The notes beneath the pieces were generated by a model that saw nothing but the letters and a program-made list of their open reading frames with translations, ran no database searches and was not told the origin of the DNA. This document shows positions 26,601 through 35,600 of a DNA stretch of 64,000 nt, one piece after another (within the stretch, counting starts at the first letter, position 1; every line of letters begins with the position of its first letter). Both the position numbers and the translations under genes were made by a program. The stretch is from Xiphophorus maculatus. Its lineage: Eukaryota; Chordata; Actinopteri; Cyprinodontiformes; Poeciliidae. The stretch spans positions 27,818,953 to 27,882,952 of the forward strand of contig NC_036445.1 of NCBI RefSeq assembly GCF_002775205.1, in the 5' to 3' direction.

Positions 26601-29600
26601 ATAATGTTATTACCTCATCAAAAACATACCTGGAGTGTTGATTTGATTCTTCTATGCATGTTTGAGAAATCCTTTAATCTCCCTTGGCGACCGTTAAGCC
26701 AAGGTAGACTGGTCAATCTCCCTTGGCTTGATTGACCATGAGTGGACCTAGCACCGTCTTTGAGATGCACCCTGCTGTTAGTGAGGACTGCAATGTAGTG
26801 AGGCAGGTAGAGGTGAAGCCAAAAAAGTGTTTGGTAACTGAAAAACTGAAAACTTATAAAAACTGAAATATAGCGGGGAAAAACTCAAGAGGGACAGGAA
26901 GTATGGGGGAAAAAAAATGAAGAAATGCAGCTACTGAACACTTGACCTTAGTCAAACCAAGCACCTTTTCACCTGAAGGCAACAGTGCTAACACCTGCAC
27001 CACTGTGTCAGTAATGACTCCAAGTGACTGTAAGTGAATGTTCTTCATATCCTGCTGGCATACTCCTCACTCCAGCCAATATGGTTAGAAAACTTCAGCC
27101 TCACTCAGCAGAAGTCAGTTTTGTAACATTGTGCCTACTTTAGTGTGGGAGTCAAGGGAGCTCTTGTGTAATCCGGCGTGTGTTGTACTCGCCAGTTGTG
27201 AACTTTTACCTGGAGAAGAAGATAAAGCAAGAGCTGAATTTTCTGGATTTCAGGTCAGCATCTTGTGTGCGGCTTGTCCGTACTCTCACTCTTAAGGATT
27301 TTTTAGTAGGTTACCACCTACAACGTGAGGAAACGTCTCATGCACTATCATCTCCTTTAGGCAGAGAGGATCAGAGTCAAACGAAACGGGGCGGCTTGCG
27401 AGCCTGCAGTTGACCTACTTACTGGCACACTCTTTTGCTCATTTTCGTGGGAAAAATTAGGAGTATTTAATAAGTTCACAGCTTTTCAGGATACAAAATA
27501 AGCCACAGCGCTGGTTGCTGAAGGCTCAGCCATAGTGACGAAAAGGTCAAGACAAACAATTACACCGCAAACGATTCCCGGTGAGAGGGTGAGAAAGCAA
27601 GGACAGATGACAATGTCTCTCAAAAAACTGTCCTGAAGATTCACAATGAAAATCTAATGCTGTGTTGTTTCTTAAATGTACATTTTATGTCCGAAATATG
27701 TTTTTCTGTATTTTTGGCTGCCACTTGCCTAGGATGGACAGACCTTATACACTCTTGCATGGCTTTTAAATCCTGCTGTGGGAGCTTATGGTGCTGAGAT
27801 TAAAACTGTAATCTGCAAAACCCGCGTTTTGAATTATTTATGTGACATGTGTGACGGTGGTCAACAACTACAAATTGTAAGACAGAATTTCTTTCAGGGC
27901 TGTAAGGCTTCATTTACTCAAAGGATAAATAAAAATAAAGTAGAACCCTGTTTCAGTTCCAGGGGTTAGTGTACCAGAATTTATTACACAGTGATATGAT
28001 CTTTACTCATTCAGAAATTTAGGTATTTACATCTCAGGTCTGTGCTTATTCAATGTGTAAAACTCAAACTCAGGAGCTGAGTCCAAACCATCTTTATTAG
28101 GAACAACTTGAAGTATCCATATTTTTAATTTCGATGTGGATGGATTTTGTCCCACTTTATGATAGAAAGCCAGTCAACTGATGTTTGCCTTACAGTATTA
28201 TGAGCTGTACACTAGTACTAATACTGGGGATGTTGCATGCAGACAATGGAAACAACCCATCAGACATGTGAGGTAAATATTTGCTACATTGTAACTTATT
28301 TAGCAAATGTGTTTCCATCTATTCTTTAACAAATTAGCTCTTTTCAGAAAAGCTATAGCATAGTTTTTATGCTATAGCTATTTTTTTTATAAAAAGCACC
28401 TAAAGTAAGCATAAAAACGTTTTTTTTTGTGAAATTGAGGAGGTTGTATTCAAATTTTGCCGTTTCCATCAACCTTTTCTAATGCGATACTTCAAAATGC
28501 GCATAAAACAACGTTGATGGAAACACGGTTACCCGTGTACCCACCACTGATGTTGGCTTTCAATACACTGTTTGATATTAGGAAATCACAATGCTTCTTC
28601 TTAAAGGCCCTATTTTTAAAATATAATATATCATTGTATCATAAACTATTTACGTTTTCATAAATTTGACCCCAAATATCCTTACTTTTTTGTTAGTAGT
28701 GTAGCAGTCTCCACACATAGATCTTAACATCTAGACATCATGGGCCAATAATACATTAATTCCTTTGTTTTCAGTCATCACTTTTGTAGATCTATTACTT
28801 TTTTGGTGGATATTCATCCTGTTGCATGACCGTTGTAACTTCAGCTACAGGGCAGCTTCACATTTATCGCTAGAACAGGCTAATATACCGAAACATTGAA
28901 GGTGAAATCAGTGACTTCAAGCTTCTCAGATGCCGTGACTGCAAATCAAATCCCTTACAATGCGCTTTAAATTAAGAGATAGTCACCCTTTGCATTAATT
29001 AAGGCATCAATAAGTGCTAAACAAAAGACGGAGCTGGTGAGAGGCAGTTCTGGTTAGATAAGTAGTAGTAATAGTTGCTGCAAAATTTGAAAGGTCAACA
29101 TCTCATTTGACATTATCACTGGGGAACCTTGCACATTGCCGCAAGTTTCAAACAACTTTTTAATAAAAATAAGTTTAAACAAAGCTCTTTTATTTATTTT
29201 TTTTGCTTTTTAGTGGTTCATACTCAAGAGGGAGCACTACAGCGCATTTTAGTGCAGAGTAGCTCGATTGTAGCAGCTCACCTGTCCGGTGTAGGCGAAA
29301 TCTAAAGCATGCTTTAGTCCAACACTGGTGACTCCTTGCAGGGTTACTTCATCTGCCTCGCTCTCCACCATACACAAGCTGAACATGGCCTGATGAGACA
29401 AAATCAAAATGATCAGTCAAAGGAGAACTACATGAAGGATCAGACTTTTTCAGTCATAGTAAATAAAACACGCGTTATGTTCACAAAGTTTACTCCTCCT
29501 ATATGCAGTATATAGAAGCATTTACAGATACACTTACTTTGTGTTTCATATGACTTGTGACTTTCATAAATAGACAATTTAAGCCTGACAGGCACTACTT

Positions 29601-32600
29601 TCAGGATTTATCAACCATCGATTTTCCGGCCTGGGGCCTGGAGACCAGCAGAAACAAACAGCACAATCGGTACTCTCTGCTACGCCTCGCCGTCTTCCTC
29701 CTATCCATGAACACAGACACACAGTCACATGAGCGCACGCTGGGCGCCATGTGAAATCAAAAGCAGCCAACACAGGATCTGCCACTGCTGAGCATGAGTC
29801 CAGCTAGCCGCTCGCTAATCAAAGCTATATTGACTGATGTAACACCACGGAGGAAGAGGAGGGGGATGAGGAGGCAGAGTCAATTGATCAGCACCAACCA
29901 GTAGAGAGCGGCACCACGGAGGGACGGAACAAACAGACAAGGTTATCAAAAGTAATCGGTAATTTATGTTTTCCGTCTGGGTTTCAAAGCAGTAGCAAAA
30001 AACAAACAAAAACCATTAATTCTCCATAAAAGGGAATTTTTTTTGTTACAATTGAATTTTTTTTCTTTTTCTGCAGTTTCATTACTTCAAGATAGCAATC
30101 TTGCTAACTCTTGATTTTTAAGTTTCTTTTTAATCACAGTGTGCAGCAGCATCCCCCCCCCCAACTACAAACAGCTCTGCATGTTTCCAAAGCACCTGTT
30201 CTGTTATTGTAGCATGCACACTACTGCCACAAAATCAGTAATAACTCATCTAATGTTCTCTAATTTATAACACACATGAACTTAAACCAGAGAAAGACAC
30301 ATCCCCATCTCAAGCAAGTCATTCTGTATTGATTTAACTGACACATTGTGGTGTTTATATTGTGTGTCTTCCAGCCAGATAGGGACATTGTATAATATGT
30401 AACTTGTATTATAGTTACATAATCGAGTAACTATGTTGGCAGAACCGACCACCCACAAAGTCACCGCCGCCGTCCTTGGCGGAGACGTCCAGATAGCCAC
30501 TGATGGTGAAAGATGGCTCCTGCGATTTGGGAACACGGACCGTCTCAGAGACACAGTGTGCCACAGAGTCCCGCCCACTCTGGGCCTTTCGCACAAAACT
30601 GCAGCTCTGTGGATAGACTGACCTGCTGGCAAAATTTATGTGTCTGCATGTTGTGATAAGACTTAGAGTGAAATATTAGCTTTCAGAGAGGTTGTTTTCC
30701 TGTAGGGGAGAAATATTGGGTCATTTCTTGAGGGCTGAAGATATTTTACCAAGGAAGTTTGTCAAAAAGTGTTGCAGTCTGACTTTACACCAATAACACA
30801 GTGGTCGGGCCATTTCACATATTTATGTTAAAATCATTTTAATGTGATTGGAGATTTGTAAGAGTTGACAAGTCGAGCAAAAATATCTGACTTTCAGTAT
30901 CTTCATTTAGGTTAAATATGGAGAGGCAGAAATGGGATCAAACACTCCAACTTCCAACATATTTCAGGCTTTGATTGATTTATTCATTGATTATTTGATT
31001 GATTGATAACAATCAACTAAGGTGACGTGAGCACTTACTGAGCTCATAATAGTTACAGTAAGAATCCCTGTAAAATTCACATCACATCTCATACTGTTGG
31101 ATAAAAATCCAACAATAGAAAAAAAATTGTAGGCAAACTGGCACTATGCTAGGTAAAGGTTTAAAAGACCGACATTAAATGTGGCCCCTTCCTAGACACA
31201 AGTAGCAAAAAAAAAACTAATTAAATTAACAATAAAAAGTGATTGTGTTGATGTACTTTCATATTATATACAGCATATAGCTGGCATGTATAAAGCTGAC
31301 CTGAGCCCTGACCATGGCAGAGGACCCCAAGCAGCCTCAAGGTCAGCTCACACCCCAACCTCACTCTGCTGGTTGTCAATCTGCTTCACTATTGGAGAAA
31401 AAAATCACTGTTTACCAAAAACTATCCATATTAGAAAACATCACTACATTTTCAAACATCTTAGCTCTAACCCAACACCCAAAATAGCCTTTTGGGTGTT
31501 GTATTGAATAGTTCATGCTGCTCTTAATAATTTAAGCAAACCCTTTTCAAGTAAACCTGTGCTGTATAGTGAGACGTTTCCACTAAATAGATGAAACAAA
31601 ACTGTGGTAATATCTCAAAGGTTACACAAATCTACACTTGGCCAATTAGGAATCAATTGCAGTAGTGTACACAGACTGTTTGTCGCCACCTCATAAACCC
31701 CTGGATATTAATTTCTGTGCCAGCTGAAGGATTTTATTGCCATTACTCTCACTATAAACATCAGCCTGCCATATTTATATGTATTAATATTTATATTTAT
31801 ATTAAAACGATGTAAAAAAAAAAAAAGTTATGGATATGTAGTATTTCTAGGAACTTTGATTAACAGGTCAAAATGATTACTTTAAAACAAATATACCCAC
31901 AGCGCTGGTCACATGTTGTTTTAATAATATTTTCAAGTAATATGTTGATAATGGCATCATTGTGCAAGTTCACCCTCTCAAACGGCAATAAACTTACATT
32001 TTTTACAGAACACTCAATACTGGAACTGGAAGATATTTTAAATATCCAAAATAAAATACAACAACCAAAAACAGAAAATAAAATGCATTATGAACTGTCT
32101 GTAAACAAAACTGTCCTTCAGAATGGAAATCATGCATTAATTTATCAAGCGATTAATTGATGAATTATTTATTGCGACAGGCTTAGTTAAAATTTCTAGA
32201 CAGTGAGACATCACTAGTTTTGGGGAGGCTTTGGTTTTACAATTTTGTCTTTGTAATCAGCAACACTCGGGTAAAGGTTTATAATCTACATTTTCACTTA
32301 GTCCGGCAATTTAAGTTGTGGATGTGTGCGGTGGCTAAAGGTGGAGAATGATGTGGGACGTGACTGACTTAGCCAAGTCTCCCGAAGTAAACATCGTCAC
32401 AAAGGGACTGGGACGGAGACGAAGATGACATATTCAGGACAAGTCGCCGAGTCACGCCTGTTCAGGTATTCCATTACCGTCGCTCTCATCTGCTGGACCA
32501 CATAATGTGTTATAATCACCGCTACGAGTGCTGAAGTTTTTCTGAGTGTGAGGGGGAAAAAATAAAAAGAGGCAGGAAGAGAGAGCAGACACAGCTGCCA

Positions 32601-35600
32601 TTTACCGCATGAGCCGCCCTCATCTCTTCAGCAAATGAACAAAATTAAACCCCGCGATGGAGTCAGATGACAAATTGAAGATAACATCGTTAGCCAACGC
32701 AGAGAAACAGGAGAGCTCTGCTTGCGAAGTCACTTTTTCTTGCTTACTGTTGCACAGTGATCTAATAATCTGGAAGATGGGAGACGCAGCGTTGCTATTG
32801 CCGAGACAAAACTTAAAAGGCAAACATTTTTGTATCTTGTTCTTTTTGGAGAACAAAGGCAGGGTAAAAAAAAAAAAAGGGACAGGAAGAAGACACACAA
32901 AAGGAGAAGAGTGTAACTCCCCCTGCCATCAGCACTCTGTGAAGAGATGTAAAAATAACCTGGTCACACAGAGTAACACAGGGGAGGCATAATCCCCGGG
33001 CAACTTGGACATATTTAATCTGCTTCTCATTTGGAAGAGGGATTAGTATCTACCTTCTAATCTTCTCAGAGTCCCCAAATTAAATCTCATCGCTGCAGTT
33101 CTCTATGTGCAATGGGAAATCTCTTGTTTGGATATCTGACAGCATGTGTCTGCCTGATGCTCCTCTAAGGCCTAACCAGAGCAACTAATGCTAGGGTTCA
33201 GTCCAGGAGGACCTGGCCTGGATGAGCAAAACTTTGTATTTCATTGTTTGCCACTTCTTGCAAACGGGACCTTTTCAGTCTCTTCAACAGTTCTTCGCAA
33301 AATGAAATAGGTCAAATTATTTTTGGGAGGCCAATGAAGGTGGAATATCTCATCAGATAAGGGTGATCTCACAAAAAATGTTCATTGGAGCCTAAATTGT
33401 CATAGGTGGCGCCACAGTCCTGAGCATTAGGATTACTGGTGCACCGATCTTTAAAAATCCCGACCTGCCAATTGTAATTTAATTTAATTTCTATATAACC
33501 CTTAACACTGGAACTGGAAGACATTTTAAATACACTAAATAAAGAAAGAAAAACGGCCAAAGTCTATATAAACAAAATTGCCCATAAAAAACTATAATCA
33601 TGAGCTACAGACAATGAAAACAGACAAAACTAGCAACAAATACACTACTAACGCTTCTCTGGCTTGCTGCTCCTAATGCCACACTCTGTAGTAACAGGCC
33701 ATGCGCCAGGCAAAGTAACTGACTCAAGAGTTCACTCCTCCTTTGCGCTAAGGAAACGACAACGCAGAGAAAGATGCACCAGAGTGAAAACTTTTATCAT
33801 TCAGTCTTTGGGAGAAACAGAGACACAAGGAAAACAAACATGCAAATAGAAATTCAGGGTTTCCCCCTGTGTATTGCAAGCCTGGCGGGCCACCAGGCTT
33901 AGCATTGTTGGTTTATTTTAAATAGAATTTTTTGATACACCCGTTAAAAAAAATCCTATTGAATAGTAATAGTGAGTGTAATAATTACTTAAGATAGATA
34001 TACAGTTGACGCATTGACCTGTGCGTGAGGGGTTGCATCCCGGCACCTACCCGTTAAGAAGCCTGCTCATGCACCTCAGAATTTCATAACTTTTAACAAT
34101 GTTTAACTCAAAAACACGGTAGCCCAGGGGTGGACTGTCCTAGCACCCCTAACATCAGGTTCATCAGGTTTTCTGGGGGAAGCCCTGGAAATTATTAAGC
34201 GTATTTTAATTGATTTATCGCTTATTGTGACAGACTTAGCGACAAAGTTGGTAAATTGTCAACCTTCCGTGTGCTGACATGGCCTGGTGGGAGGGTCTGT
34301 CAGTCAGACACCTCTTACGGTAGAGTAAAAGGCTGACTTCCAGACCTTTGCGGAGGTAGATAAAATTGGCCGATCGCCAAAAATTAATTAATTATCGTGC
34401 ACTCCCTAATAAGATGGTTTGTTGTGTGAAGTCTCCAGGTAACGATCAACACAAAGTGTACCAACCCTGAAGTAGTCACTGCAGGCTGCCAGGACGGCCT
34501 TGTGGGCATGGAACTTCTGCTCGCCGGCGACCAGGGTGACGTCACACAGCTGACCATCCTTCCTCTGCTGGTTGAGGGCAGAGAGAACCGAGTCCTGGTG
34601 GGACTTTGAGTAGCAGAGCCTCTGTCCTGTCAGCATCTCCTTACTGTTAGACGCACAGAAACAAACACGGCATTCCTTCAATAAGCAGAAAACAGTGATT
34701 GGTAGGAAAGCATAACAGCTACAGAAATTTGCATCCACAATGTGCACAATGTTTTCATGTGAACCTAGTAATTTAACTCTAAGAGTAAATACATACTTTG
34801 AGATTTTTTAAGAAATATAAACTTTTAGTGGCATTTTTGACTCTGAAAAATGCATAATGTGAAAAAATGAAGAGTTTATACTTTTTATTTAGATTGAAAT
34901 GTATTGGAAAGTACCACATCACTAACACAATTTTGCTTTTTTTGTATTTTTTTTCTCCCTTTAATTAGAAATATATTGACTATATTGACAAAAAGATATT
35001 AATTCTGCTTTTAAAGAAGTACTTTAAAAGCAGAGTCATATTTTATTGCGCAAGATATGTATCCATAAATGTCTAGCGTTTATTGGATTTTATATGCATT
35101 CGACAGTTTTATGACCTTTCAAGTATTGTCAGGGGGTTTCATTTATTACTTATAATCAGATATCTCCCTTCGAAGTTGTAATTCTCAAAGAATAACTTAT
35201 TTGACTTTAAAAACCATTAAGCTTTTATTAAAGCTTCCTTAGTATATTTCAGTAAAATGTCTCAGTAGTCTTATTAGATCCATCCATCTATAGTGTCCAC
35301 TCATTGTGTCAACTGGTGAAAAATAATGATATCACCGTTCCTTCATTCATTTTCTCTACCAGCTTTTGCTCTGAATGGGTGGATTAGAGTGTAAAAGGCT
35401 TGGTAGAACCTTTCTCCAAATCATGCTTAAGAATAATTTGGAATCGCCTATTAACCAAATCAGATTGTTTTTGGACGGTGTGAGAAGACGTAAAAAGCCA
35501 AATACGCTGGAGTAGAGAAACATGAGATCAGATGATTTTCAGGACATAGATCCATTAGTACAAGCATGAATTCATAAACTAGGTTTGTTGTTGCAGAACA

